28,703 nt of DNA from CAZTNW01 sp964614945 (GCA_964614945.1 CAZTNW010000008.1:1-28703), one strand, 5' to 3'; shown: positions 15,064 through 23,681, numbered from the stretch's first letter. The notes: a model not told the origin generated them from the sequence alone. Made by a program: numbers and translations.

Positions 15064-15555
15064 ATGCCCTATTCACTTAACCAAATAAAAAAAGTTCTGA
15101 ATACCTTCACCCTCCAAATATGGGGAAATAAAGCCGTTATTCCTGGCGATGGCTGGTCTTTAGATGCCATTGCTTCTGCTCTACTCAAATATTGTGAGGA
15201 ATATAAAATAGATATTGTCCTCGCTCTTGCTCAGGGTATCGTGGAATGCCATTTTGGAGTTAATCCTTCCGCTTCCCGTTCCCGCAAAACCCACAATATC
15301 TATAATGTTGGCAATGTTGATTCTGGAAATAATCATTACTTCCCCACCTGGGAAGAAGGTATTAAACGCTACTGTCAACTGATGCATAATGAATATAATT
15401 GGCACGATGCACCTGACGATTATGTCTCTCTCAATTCTATGCGGGAACACGATTTCACTCGTCCCAGAGGTGGTCGCTATGCCTCTGCTCCCAATTACAC
15501 CCAAACGGTCTGGAATATCGGGCAGCAAATTCTTAAACTTCTGGAGGATAAATGA
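15064..15555 (+). CDS. Endolysin, glucosaminidase-type
   Basis: The 163-aa product has the features of the N-acetylglucosaminidase/lysozyme-like fold. The catalytic-type segment YKIDIVLALAQGIVECHFG has a Glu in the place of the family's acid residue. It is followed by NPSASRSRKTHNIYNVGNVD (the helix and N-x-F/Y-N-x-G turn of the fold) and by WEEGIKRYCQLMHNEY and the closing YTQTVWNIGQQIL helix. It would cut peptidoglycan at lysis. No signal peptide is present, so it needs the holin (10776-11174). First gene of the plus-strand block, with GGAGG eight bases before the ATG; its stop overlaps the next start (ATGA). Confidence 0.8.
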   Translation: MPYSLNQIKKVLNTFTLQIWGNKAVIPGDGWSLDAIASALLKYCEEYKIDIVLALAQGIVECHFGVNPSASRSRKTHNIYNVGNVDSGNNHYFPTWEEGIKRYCQLMHNEYNWHDAPDDYVSLNSMREHDFTRPRGGRYASAPNYTQTVWNIGQQILKLLEDK

Positions 15556-15839
15556 CCCAAATTATGACTCAATTGCTCTTCCTTATTCTTGGTATCCTCA
15601 TCAGTATCATCGGTTATTTTGTTAAGCATGCTTTTGACCGCTTGGATATGCTGGAAAAAGATTTGGAATCTATGAAAATCAATTGTTCTTCCTGTAACTC
15701 CAAAATTTCCGATGATATTATTGACCGGGTTAGCAAAATCATTGATGAAAAGCTGGAAAATTGGTGGATTAAAATTGAAAATGGCTTAATGAATGAAGGA
15801 CGCATTCCTCCACGGGGAAACAAAAAAAACTTCGGATAA
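15552..15839 (+). CDS. Small single-helix membrane protein with coiled coil, possible lysis accessory
   Basis: A 95-aa protein with one N-terminal membrane helix (about residues 7-25, LLFLILGILISIIGYFV), followed by an amphipathic coiled coil (HAFDRLDMLEKDLESMK), a CSSC pair and a second helix. Its start overlaps the endolysin stop, so the two are translationally coupled. Small proteins of this layout next to endolysins often work in lysis (spanin or XhlA-like). Alternatively it may be a small terminase-associated protein, as the terminase gene follows directly. Unsure of the family. Confidence 0.5.
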   Translation: MTQIMTQLLFLILGILISIIGYFVKHAFDRLDMLEKDLESMKINCSSCNSKISDDIIDRVSKIIDEKLENWWIKIENGLMNEGRIPPRGNKKNFG

Positions 15840-15843
15840 ATAA

Positions 15844-17157
15844 ATGCCCGATCTTTCTTTAGAACAAAATAAATACATTGATGCTCTTGCTTGCTACATC
15901 AAACAGCATCTTTATCCCTATCAAAAGAAATGGATTGCTGATAAATCCCGCTTCCGCATTGTGAATAAAAGCCGCCAAATCGGCTTCAGTTATGTTGTTG
16001 GCTTGGATATTATTCTCGGTATTATCCTCTGGAATCGCAATCAACTCGTCATTTCAAGCTCTCTGGATAATGCCTCTATTATTGCCGATTATGTCCGGGA
16101 ACACCTCCTTGCCCTTTCTATCCCTGTAGAATCCGATACTGCCGATAAAATCTCCTTCTTCTCCGGTAAAAAAATCCGCTTTCTTGCCACTAATTGGCGC
16201 ACTGCTCGTGGTTTTAATGGTGATATTTGGTTTGATGAATTCGCTTTCACTTTGCAGGATAGCAAAATCTGGACTGCTCTTGTTCCATCCGTTACTGCCG
16301 TCGGAGGTCGCCTTTCTGTCATTAGTACACCCAAAAGCAGAATTGATAAATTCTGGCAACTATGGGAAAAAGATAATAGCTTCTCCAAACACCAGGTAAC
16401 CATTCACGATGCTGTCGCTCAAGGGTTCCCCGTCAATATCAATGAATTGCGTGAACTTTTCTCTCCAGAAGAATTTGCCCAAGCTTATGAATGTATCCCC
16501 CTTGATACCACCGATAGTTATATCCCTTATTCTCTGATTGAACCCTGCATTGATCTCAATCTTTCCTCTCTTCCCAATCACCCTGGTGAATTCAAGGAAA
16601 AATCCGATCTTTCTCATCTCTTCAATGCTTCTGGGGAACTTATCACCTTCTTTTACGGCGTGGATATCGGCAGAACTAAGGATGAAACCGCTATTATTGG
16701 CATCGGTAAAAATTCCTCCGGTATTCTTGTCGTCCGTTTAATCACTGAACTTAAAAGGAAAACTTTTACCGAACAAAAGGAATTTCTATCCTCTCTTCTC
16801 CAGAAACAACCAAATGCTATGATGGCTATTGACCGTGGTGGTATCGGTATGAATCTATATGAAGATATGCAATATTATTTTCCTTCTCAAGTTCGTGGCT
16901 ACAATTTCGCTCCCGCCGTTAAAGAACGCCTTGCAAAAAATCTTAAGCGTGCCTTTGAAGAACGACAAATTCATATCCCTAACCATCCCGCTCTTATCCA
17001 GCATATTCTCTCCATCAAGCGTGCTCCTACCAGAACCAATGTCTTTGCTTATGATACTGAAGATAAAACTCACCACGCCGATAAATTCTGGGCTCTTGCT
17101 CTTGCTCTGGAAGTCTGTTCAAACGATAGGATTCTTGATTATGTCGCTATTTTCTAA
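15844..17157 (+). CDS. Terminase large subunit
   Basis: A 437-aa DNA-packaging motor protein. The ATPase half shows an adenine/Walker A-type segment NKSRQIGFSY (residues 41-50), Walker B GDIWFDE (126-132) and the coupling motif ISTPK (160-164). The nuclease half has the expected acidic residues in YGVDIGRTKDET (Asp 274), MAIDRGGIG (Asp 330) and HADKFWALAL (Asp 413). Layout and length match the Mu gp28-like terminases. It starts just after the membrane protein gene with only a weak ribosome site, probably by coupling. No small terminase gene is apparent nearby. Confidence 0.9.
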   Translation: MPDLSLEQNKYIDALACYIKQHLYPYQKKWIADKSRFRIVNKSRQIGFSYVVGLDIILGIILWNRNQLVISSSLDNASIIADYVREHLLALSIPVESDTADKISFFSGKKIRFLATNWRTARGFNGDIWFDEFAFTLQDSKIWTALVPSVTAVGGRLSVISTPKSRIDKFWQLWEKDNSFSKHQVTIHDAVAQGFPVNINELRELFSPEEFAQAYECIPLDTTDSYIPYSLIEPCIDLNLSSLPNHPGEFKEKSDLSHLFNASGELITFFYGVDIGRTKDETAIIGIGKNSSGILVVRLITELKRKTFTEQKEFLSSLLQKQPNAMMAIDRGGIGMNLYEDMQYYFPSQVRGYNFAPAVKERLAKNLKRAFEERQIHIPNHPALIQHILSIKRAPTRTNVFAYDTEDKTHHADKFWALALALEVCSNDRILDYVAIF

Positions 17158-17184
17158 TCTCTCCGCTCTCCTCAAGTTATAACT

Positions 17185-18978
17185 ATGCGCATTGATTTCC
17201 TTTCCTCCGGTTCTGTGCTTCATTCTATACCCCCTTCGCAGATTGAAAACTACGAAATAAGCGGACAAAAGCTCATTGCCGATGATTATTTTATGAATGA
17301 ACCCGCTTCCATCCGCCTGACAATTGTAGCCGATTCTTGGCTTCTGGAACACTGGGAATCCGATTTAATTAAAATAGGCGATTCCGTTTGGTTTCTCTAT
17401 CCTGTACAAATCTATCATCAAAATATCCTTTCTGGCTCTGAACAATTAATCCTTACTGGATTAATGCTTTCCGCCGATTGTGAACATAACCCCTTTGAAC
17501 ATCGTATGCAACTCGTTTTCTACGATTATACTGCTCTCTTATCAGAATTGGATGTCGCTGTCCGTTTTTATTATCCTTTTGATCCCGCTACGGGCATTGA
17601 TTGGAGTAAATTCATCCTCAATTATCAACTCCCTGGTGAAGGTGAAAATGAAGCACCCGAAGATGATGAAAATCCCTCCGATAACCCCCAATGGTTTCCT
17701 TATTTACATTCTCTCACTACTCCAGACCGTCAGGTTTCCAGTGTTTTGCAAGCCCTGACACAAATCTGGGCGGAATGTTATGCATCCCTCTGGGAACTTA
17801 ATTTTAATCACGCCTATGAACAGGATATACCCAATGGAACTCCTGTAAACAATTATATCGTCAATCTCGGGGAAGGTGATAGTTTTTATAATCTCTTTGT
17901 CCTCGGTCTCGTTTCCATTGCTTTTAATGATTTATTTAATCATCCAGGTTTATATGGATGGCAATTCTGGGCTAATTATGGCTTCCTTCCCGTCTCTGCC
18001 CGCTCTGCTATTTATCAGGAATATTCCCTTCTTCCCACCGTGGATTGCGATGGATTTTTCATAATGCGTGCCGGTTATTATTATCTGGAGGAAACTAAAG
18101 ATTGGAATTGGGAATCGGATAATACTCACCCCGGATGGACTGATGGAGAAGGGGGTGGGGGAGATCCGTCCAATTACCACTATTCCGAATGGTTCCGCAT
18201 CTTCGCCCTTAAAAAAGGACTATGTGTCTTTGATTCAGGTAGAAGAAAAATCAATAATATCGGTGCTGAAAATGGTCAATATGTTGCCGGAGAACTTCTT
18301 TCTCCTTCTAATCTACTCATTATTTCCGAGAATTCTTTCTATCGCTGTACCGAAAACGATTTTTACAATATTCCTCCCCAATATACCTCTAATGTTATGG
18401 ATTTCTTCTATTCTCTTAATTATTTCGTCTATTATACAGGGTTAATGGATAGTCCCGGTGGGTACATCGGTAATCGTATCTTCAAAATGAAAAATAATCC
18501 CCAATCTCCTGGTCAGGAACAATTTCTGGAACAAAATCTCCGTGATTGGTTCAAAACAATGCTCTTCCTTGGCGACCTTACCTGCTTCGCTGACGAAACT
18601 GGTCTCATCCAGATTGTTCCTCGCTATCCCGTCGGTGATATTACCCTACCTTTTAACTCTTTGATTTCTCTGAAGAAAAAACTTCTTATATACCAGCCCT
18701 GGGATAAACAAAAACTCGGTGAACTCATAGCCGATTCTGCCGAAATCTCTTATTTGGTTGAATATTATGGCGGTTCCCGCATCATCAGCAATCAGCTTGA
18801 ACTCATCTTCGCACTCCGAGACTTCTCTGATTTCCCTCTCCTCCGCCAAACTTTTACCCTTCCGGCAAATATTAGCCAGATTGAGATACTTCCTCTGCCT
18901 GTTCAGTATATAATAACTGAAATAACTTTTGTTGATGAATATCAGCTTAAAATATGCGCTGTGCGCTCTGGATTTTAA
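17185..18978 (+). CDS. Probable tail hub / tail-tip protein
   Basis: A 597-aa beta-rich protein. The N-terminus (SIPPSQIENYEISGQKLIAD, then LIKIGDSVWFLYPVQIY) and the later C-terminal stretch DLTCFADETGLIQIVPRYPVGD resemble the barrel domains of siphophage tail hubs, which cap the tube. The middle contains an acidic Pro/Glu/Asp-rich linker at about residues 150-175 and aromatic-rich blocks with a Gly-rich loop (DGEGGGGDPSN). I do not recognise a precise family. It sits between terminase and further tail genes rather than after the tape measure, the usual place for hubs, so the call is moderate at best. The ribosome site is weak. Confidence 0.4.
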   Translation: MRIDFLSSGSVLHSIPPSQIENYEISGQKLIADDYFMNEPASIRLTIVADSWLLEHWESDLIKIGDSVWFLYPVQIYHQNILSGSEQLILTGLMLSADCEHNPFEHRMQLVFYDYTALLSELDVAVRFYYPFDPATGIDWSKFILNYQLPGEGENEAPEDDENPSDNPQWFPYLHSLTTPDRQVSSVLQALTQIWAECYASLWELNFNHAYEQDIPNGTPVNNYIVNLGEGDSFYNLFVLGLVSIAFNDLFNHPGLYGWQFWANYGFLPVSARSAIYQEYSLLPTVDCDGFFIMRAGYYYLEETKDWNWESDNTHPGWTDGEGGGGDPSNYHYSEWFRIFALKKGLCVFDSGRRKINNIGAENGQYVAGELLSPSNLLIISENSFYRCTENDFYNIPPQYTSNVMDFFYSLNYFVYYTGLMDSPGGYIGNRIFKMKNNPQSPGQEQFLEQNLRDWFKTMLFLGDLTCFADETGLIQIVPRYPVGDITLPFNSLISLKKKLLIYQPWDKQKLGELIADSAEISYLVEYYGGSRIISNQLELIFALRDFSDFPLLRQTFTLPANISQIEILPLPVQYIITEITFVDEYQLKICAVRSGF

Positions 18979-19033
18979 CTTATGCCTTCCACACCTTCCA
19001 TCCCAACCCTGCCATCCTTAAAGGAGTAATTAT

Positions 19034-19540
19034 ATGAATATGATTTTTTCTGCCGGATATCCCCGTTTTGTTTATGGATCTACCACCATTGACCTAATCA
19101 ATAGCACCTCTCGCATTTCCTTTGAAGACGAATTAACGGAAATAAAAGCCATTACAGGTGAACTTATTACCTTTTATCAGGGCACCCGTGCCTTGATTAA
19201 GACTACTATCCATAATATCGGCTCAGAATCCCCATATATCCTGCAACTCATCCAGATTATGAATCAAGCACGACGCTCCAATTCTCCCCTCACTATTTAT
19301 CCACATTATACTAATGCTGCCTCTCGTAGTTATCTCTGCCTCGTTCCCCCTGATTTTAACCCTGAATGGCTTGCTGAGGTTCCTGCCGGTCAAAAAATTG
19401 AACTTAACTGGAAATCTAAATATTACCTGGATGGTGTTCCCCCTTATGATGAAACTTCCACCGCTACCGTTTTATGGTTAATTCATAACGGCGACTGTCT
19501 GGTCACCCATACCGGTGATAAACTGGAGTTCTTCGTATGA
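19034..19540 (+). CDS. Small tail-associated protein of unknown function
   Basis: A 168-aa protein with a good AAAGGAG site before ATG 19034. It is beta-rich in the first half (AGYPRFVYGSTTIDLIN, then FYQGTRALIKTTIHNIG), followed by a helix (LQLIQIMNQARRSNSP) and an aromatic C-terminal part. The fold pattern suggests a small tail-tip or distal tail component. It lies between the hub-like and fibre genes and is co-directional with both. Family not recognised. Confidence 0.45.
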   Translation: MNMIFSAGYPRFVYGSTTIDLINSTSRISFEDELTEIKAITGELITFYQGTRALIKTTIHNIGSESPYILQLIQIMNQARRSNSPLTIYPHYTNAASRSYLCLVPPDFNPEWLAEVPAGQKIELNWKSKYYLDGVPPYDETSTATVLWLIHNGDCLVTHTGDKLEFFV

Positions 19541-19585
19541 GCACTATCCTTTATCCCTACCCCAAAAATATAAAAGGAGTTAAAT

Positions 19586-20260
19586 ATGCCTCGTATTATT
19601 GACTTAGCCGACATCCTCACCGCTCTTGCCGATGCTGATGTCTTTGCCGTTTCTGATATTGACGCTAATCAGGATAAAAAAATTACTGCATCCAATCTCA
19701 GATCTTATATCCTCAAAGGAAAAAATATCGGTGGTTCTAACGACACTGATATTACCGTAAATAACGCCACCCAAACCCTCAAAAATAAAACCCTCTTATC
19801 CCCTAAAATCAATAGCTCCGCTACTACTCCCGTTACCAGTGAAGACTTAACAAAACTTCACTCTGTAACTGTTACAGCTACTGAAATCAATTACTTGTCA
19901 GGCGCTTCCGGCAATATCCAGATCCAATTAGCTAATAAGGCTGATGCTTCCGCACTTTATTCTCGTCCTTATTTCTTTCATTATGTCGCCCAACCCACAA
20001 GTGGCAATATTCAGATTACCGAAAGCACCATCCGCAATGCCCTGAATATTGCGAGCAATCGCCGGATTTCTTCCCGCTTAATGATTCAAGTCCTTAATGC
20101 TACAGTTGCTCCCTACACCATTGTATCTACATCTAATACAGTAATATATGCTGCTTCAGGGGCTATTCTTGATTATGTTAATATTTCTTCTCTTACCAAT
20201 GGTCAAAATTATGTTATTTGTATTATTTGCTATGATGTTGCCACGGGAGGTGAGATATAA
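19586..20260 (+). CDS. Tail fibre / receptor-binding protein
   Basis: A 224-aa protein with two short repeat elements that recur in phage tail fibres: TQTLKNKTLLSPKIN (residues about 61-76) and TATEINYLSGASGNIQIQLANKAD (about 97-120, the T-x-T-E-x-N-Y-L-x-G pattern). The N-terminal DKKITASNLRSYIL region fits an attachment segment, and the C-terminal about 90 residues are a compact beta-rich head (YIVIC-like and SNTVIYAASG stretches). Short for a fibre, so it may be a tip fibre or a trimmed version. AAAGGAG precedes the ATG; its stop overlaps the portal start (TAATG). Confidence 0.7.
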   Translation: MPRIIDLADILTALADADVFAVSDIDANQDKKITASNLRSYILKGKNIGGSNDTDITVNNATQTLKNKTLLSPKINSSATTPVTSEDLTKLHSVTVTATEINYLSGASGNIQIQLANKADASALYSRPYFFHYVAQPTSGNIQITESTIRNALNIASNRRISSRLMIQVLNATVAPYTIVSTSNTVIYAASGAILDYVNISSLTNGQNYVICIICYDVATGGEI

Positions 20261-21258
20261 TGTCTAAAATCTGGATTACTAAAAGCTCTAAAAAGGCTGA
20301 TGAAAAACCTAAAGGTGTTGTCTCTCCTCCTGTCTCCTATCAAACTCTTATTAATGCCTATTATTCTAATCCCTATCACGCCAGCGCCATAGATGTTAAA
20401 GCTATAAATATTCTCGGCAATGGTCTCAAAGATGATAATATCAATAATTACCTCGCTGATATGGCAAAAGAAGATAGTATCTTCTCCCTCCTGGAAAAAA
20501 CTATTCGGGATTTCGTCCTTTTTGGCAATGCCTTCTGGGAAACTATCGGAGGGGAAATCTATCATATCCCTGCCTGGACTATGTTCCGTTCCGAATCCGG
20601 ATGGGTGCAAATTGTGGGAAAAGAGCGGGTAAATTTTACTCTGGATGATGTCTGGCATTTTCACACCTCCTCAATGCTCAGCAGCTTCTACGGCACCCCT
20701 TCCTATCTCTCCATTCTACCTTCCATAGAGCTGATGGACACCATCACCCAGTATAATTCCAATTTCTTTGTTAATAATGGTATTCCCGATTTTGCCATTA
20801 TCACCGAAGGTGGTGTTCTCTCTCCTGCCGCTGAAGCCAATATCCAGCGCTTCCTACGTTCTCATTTCAAAGGCTATGAAAATGCCCATAAAACCCTCTA
20901 TCTCCCTGTCCCTGAAGGAATGACCGTCAAATTTGAAAAGCTCCAATCCGATTCCCTCAAAGATATGCAATTTCTGGAACTCCGTAATGCCTGTATCGCC
21001 GAAATTATTGCTTGCCACGGTGTTCCTCCCCGTCTAATGTCCATCCAAATTCCTGGCTCTCTTGGCGGCACCGGGGAGGCTGAAGGGGAAAAACAAATCT
21101 TTTATCAGACTCGTATTCGTCCCCTCCAGAATATCTTTGCCGGTCAACTGGATGTTTTCTTCTCACAGCGTCTCAACCAAAAAACTGACATTGAATTTGA
21201 TTCCTTTGATTATTCCGATAATGCCTCCGACCTTGTCCTTAAAGCTCTCCGCTCCTAA
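20260..21258 (+). CDS. Portal protein
   Basis: A 332-aa protein with the features of the PBSX/P2-type phage portal family. These are an N-terminal YYSNPYHASAIDVKAINILG segment, the FVLFGNAFWE strand-helix, the VWHFHTSS and YGTPSYLSILPSIE loop, and the MQFLELRNACIAEIIACHGVPP helix with RLMS and the IRPLQNIFAG helix near the end. It forms the ring through which DNA enters the head and to which the tail attaches. It is the last gene of the plus-strand block; portal genes are usually next to protease and capsid genes, but here those lie at the far end of the block on the other strand. It starts in overlap with the fibre stop. Confidence 0.88.
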   Translation: MSKIWITKSSKKADEKPKGVVSPPVSYQTLINAYYSNPYHASAIDVKAINILGNGLKDDNINNYLADMAKEDSIFSLLEKTIRDFVLFGNAFWETIGGEIYHIPAWTMFRSESGWVQIVGKERVNFTLDDVWHFHTSSMLSSFYGTPSYLSILPSIELMDTITQYNSNFFVNNGIPDFAIITEGGVLSPAAEANIQRFLRSHFKGYENAHKTLYLPVPEGMTVKFEKLQSDSLKDMQFLELRNACIAEIIACHGVPPRLMSIQIPGSLGGTGEAEGEKQIFYQTRIRPLQNIFAGQLDVFFSQRLNQKTDIEFDSFDYSDNASDLVLKALRS

Positions 21259-21564
21259 TAGAACCAAATCCGCTATTCCTCCATATTCTCTTTATACCCT
21301 GGACTTATTGGGCTCGTCATCATTTTATCCTTCCTTGATTTCCTCCTATCTCGTGATGACAGCCCTCTTTTTTTCTTATCCTCTATCTATGTGATCTATT
21401 TTATCTATTAGAAATATTCTAATCTGCATAATTTGCGTGAGCCATTTTTTCCCTCCACTTTCTGCTCTCCACCTTTTGCACAAAAAAAAATCCCCGGTTT
21501 TCCGGGGTTCTTTCTTATTGATCCTTAATCTATATTATATGTGAAATCTGTGAGAGGTGTTTTT
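21259..21564. other. Convergent intergenic region
   Basis: This 306-bp gap lies between the portal (+) and the gp10-like gene (-). It is pyrimidine-rich on the plus strand. I see no reading frame with support, and only the terminator at 21492-21507. Confidence 0.6.
21482..21512. terminator. Bidirectional terminator between convergent phage operons
   Basis: CCCCGG (21492-21497), TTTT loop, CCGGGG (21502-21507). On the left is A9 (T9 on the minus strand) and on the right TTCTTT. It can stop the portal transcript on the plus strand and the MuF/gp10 transcript on the minus strand. Confidence 0.85.
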
Positions 21565-22089
21565 CTATATCTCCTTCAATGCTCGCTTAACTGCATTCAA
21601 AAAATATGGCTTCGCCGGTATCCCTCGTTTCTCAATCTCCTTTGCCACTCCCCAGGCAATCCGATTAGCAGCCCTGAAGGCAATTATATCCTCTTTTTTA
21701 GCAGATATCCCTTTCTTCCCATAAGTTAGCCGTGTTCTGCTCACCATTCCACTTCCAATCTGTGGGAACAATGGCTGTCCACTTTCACCCTTCTTCTTTC
21801 TTACCCATTCCAGAAGCGGACTTACCGGGGGCATAATGCCCGCTTTTCTTCCCTCGTGAACATATTCTGCATAAGGCGCCATTTCTCCTTCCGCATAACA
21901 AATCAATTGATATCCCTTTTCTGCATCTCCTTCTAACCGAATATGTATCGCATTCCTTAATTTTCCCGTAACTACGGCGTGATATTCTTCTACCTCTTTT
22001 ACCGCATAATACTCAATCTTATCCGCCAGTGCTCCTAATAACGCCTTATATCCTTTATCCAATATACCTTCTGCTTTAGTTCCTTTCAT
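21565..22089 (-). CDS. HK97 gp10-like / Mu virion-morphogenesis protein
   Basis: A 174-aa protein starting in overlap with the MuF stop (ATGA, 22089-22086). The middle and end have the features of the HK97 gp10 family: VVTGKLRNAIHIRLEG, APYAEYVHEGRKAGIMPP, then WGVAKEIEKRGIPAKPYFLNAV. In siphoviruses this protein belongs to the neck or tail-terminator region; in Mu-like phages a similar protein follows gpF. It is separated from the other connectors by the plus-strand block. Transcription ends at the terminator about 60 bp downstream. Confidence 0.8.
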   Translation of the reverse strand: MKGTKAEGILDKGYKALLGALADKIEYYAVKEVEEYHAVVTGKLRNAIHIRLEGDAEKGYQLICYAEGEMAPYAEYVHEGRKAGIMPPVSPLLEWVRKKKGESGQPLFPQIGSGMVSRTRLTYGKKGISAKKEDIIAFRAANRIAWGVAKEIEKRGIPAKPYFLNAVKRALKEI

Positions 22090-23480
22090 TTCTCACCTCC
22101 ACCCTCAGCTCTCTGTTTCATCTGGTGCTCCTTCAGCCATTCCTTAAATTTAGCTAATTCAATAGGCACCTTATGTTGCAAAATATAGTCATCTATCCTC
22201 TTCACTTCCCTCATCTGTTCTTCGCTTAAAAACCCTCTTTCGTATGCCTGCTGAATCACTTCATCTCTATAATCAATGGCATCATACACTTCAAATAAAC
22301 TGACATAATATTCTTTTTTAATATAATCAATCAATATCCCATAAAATCCGATTGCACCTTCTTCTATAAGGGCTTTTAATTCTTCCTCAGGAATTATTTC
22401 TTTGTCTGTCTTCATCTTTGTCTCCGTCTCTTTTTTCTTTACCGGTTCTTGTAAAACCATCGCTTTTATGGTATTTTCCCCGGATAATTCATCTTCTATC
22501 TGCTTTTTGCGCTTTTTATGGTAGGTCAATATCTTCTGGTTTATTAAATCTACTATCACTACATAATTACTTCCACTTTTGCTGTCAATATCCTCTTCCC
22601 ATACCATAAAACAAAGATTATTATTTTTTAAGCTATAAATCAATGCTTGCCCCGCTTTTTTATCCGTTAAAAGATGGTGTGCTCCTTGATTATATGCCTG
22701 TTCCGTCTCATATTTATAGCCAAATTCCTGATTGTGCTTTAGGAAGTGACTTCTTAACCCTTTCTCTTCCCATTCACTTCTTTCCACCAATTTCCTTATC
22801 TCTGTATAATGCTTATTTTCTAATTCATAATTCATAAATTTATCCTGCAAAATCGTTGGATAAAGCGCTTCCTCCGCCTGCATCTTATCAAAATTCTCGT
22901 ATTGCTCCCCATAAGGATAAGGCACTATCCTTGTCCTGCAGTTATAGTGATAGGGTGGAAGTGCCGGAAACATCTCACTGGTCGCAACCCCTTTAAAATA
23001 ATTGTTTTGCTCCCACTCCGATTCTTCCGGCACTAACTTCACCTGGCTATTTGCCGATTTCCCCAATTCCTGTACGGCAAATATCCTCCCATTCATCTGT
23101 TTGCAATGTTCTGTAGTTCTACTGTCCAGAACTGCTCGCACCTGCACATATTTTGTTCCTCTTTTCTTATAATCACTCAGATTGAGTAAATTCTGTGTTC
23201 TTTGATAAAGTGTTTCCGTCAATGCCTCCTGCTGAATTGGCGTTATTTCCTTTGCCGGCGTCCAGGCAATTCTCGCCTGTCTCATTATCTCTCTGAAAAC
23301 ATCATTATATTGCTTTATCTGATTCTCTTTCCCAAATATTTCCGCCAGTTCTTTTTCCATCTCCTTCTCTGTTATTGCCCCTGCTTTATAACGCTCTATC
23401 AGCTTGCCTAATTTATCATTTAAATCCGCTTTAGCTATCCTTTCCAGTATCCTGATATTGATTATCTTCTTTGCTATCAT
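22086..23480 (-). CDS. MuF-type head morphogenesis protein with probable C-terminal nuclease-toxin domain
   Basis: I chose the ATG at 23480 over an upstream GTG (23525) because it has a strong GAGGAG ribosome site seven bases away; the product is 464 aa. Residues about 20-100 are helical. Residues about 105-190 carry the MuF domain: VRAVLDSRTTEHCKQMNGRIF, then FPALPPYHYNCRTRI. In Mu and SPP1 this minor head protein binds the portal. Residues about 235-325 look like the BECR-fold nuclease modules seen in MuF polymorphic toxins: HFLKHNQEFGYKYETEQAY, a region of short strands, and VIVDLINQKILTYHK near the end. A final charged helical region (about 350-464) is unassigned and could be a partner-binding or inhibitory segment. 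The toxin call is pattern-based. It overlaps the zinc-ribbon gene by 50 bp. Confidence 0.75.
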   Translation of the reverse strand: MIAKKIINIRILERIAKADLNDKLGKLIERYKAGAITEKEMEKELAEIFGKENQIKQYNDVFREIMRQARIAWTPAKEITPIQQEALTETLYQRTQNLLNLSDYKKRGTKYVQVRAVLDSRTTEHCKQMNGRIFAVQELGKSANSQVKLVPEESEWEQNNYFKGVATSEMFPALPPYHYNCRTRIVPYPYGEQYENFDKMQAEEALYPTILQDKFMNYELENKHYTEIRKLVERSEWEEKGLRSHFLKHNQEFGYKYETEQAYNQGAHHLLTDKKAGQALIYSLKNNNLCFMVWEEDIDSKSGSNYVVIVDLINQKILTYHKKRKKQIEDELSGENTIKAMVLQEPVKKKETETKMKTDKEIIPEEELKALIEEGAIGFYGILIDYIKKEYYVSLFEVYDAIDYRDEVIQQAYERGFLSEEQMREVKRIDDYILQHKVPIELAKFKEWLKEHQMKQRAEGGGEK

Positions 23481-23613
23481 TACTGATCTCCTCTTGCGTG
23501 CTGAATATATATCCGCAATTTTCACATATCCGATTTCTTATCGCTATATTAGGATTATCCAGTTTTATCACCCTGATTACTTTTGTATTGCTATGGCATT
23601 TGGGACACTTCAT
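23431..23613 (-). CDS. Zinc-ribbon regulator-like protein (Com-like)
   Basis: A 60-aa protein with an excellent AGGAGG ribosome site. Two Cys pairs (CPKC at residues 3-6 and CENC at residues 30-33) make a zinc ribbon close in pattern to the N-terminus of NrdR and to Mu Com, a small zinc protein that switches on translation of mom. The C-terminal 20 residues are acidic and disordered-looking. It overlaps the MuF start by 50 bp, so its stop comes after the MuF ribosome site and translation of the two may be linked. Role as a transcription or translation regulator is inference; no mom-like gene is in the window. Confidence 0.6.
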   Translation of the reverse strand: MKCPKCHSNTKVIRVIKLDNPNIAIRNRICENCGYIFSTQEEISNDSKEDNQYQDTGKDS

Positions 23614-23681
23614 CTCTTACCTCCTGTGTTCTCAGAGCTCCTCGCTCCTCCGCATCCCCTCCACTCTCGTCCCTTGCGCTC

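Noticed and set aside
14756..21564. Invertible DNA segment bounded by inverted repeats
   Set aside because: Only a weak resemblance was found between TGGCTCGC-AATT near 14778 and GCGTGAGCCA near 21433. No recombinase gene is visible.
23481..23525. Upstream GTG start of the MuF protein
   Set aside because: No ribosome site, and it would lengthen the overlap with the zinc-ribbon gene; ATG 23480 has a strong GAGGAG site.
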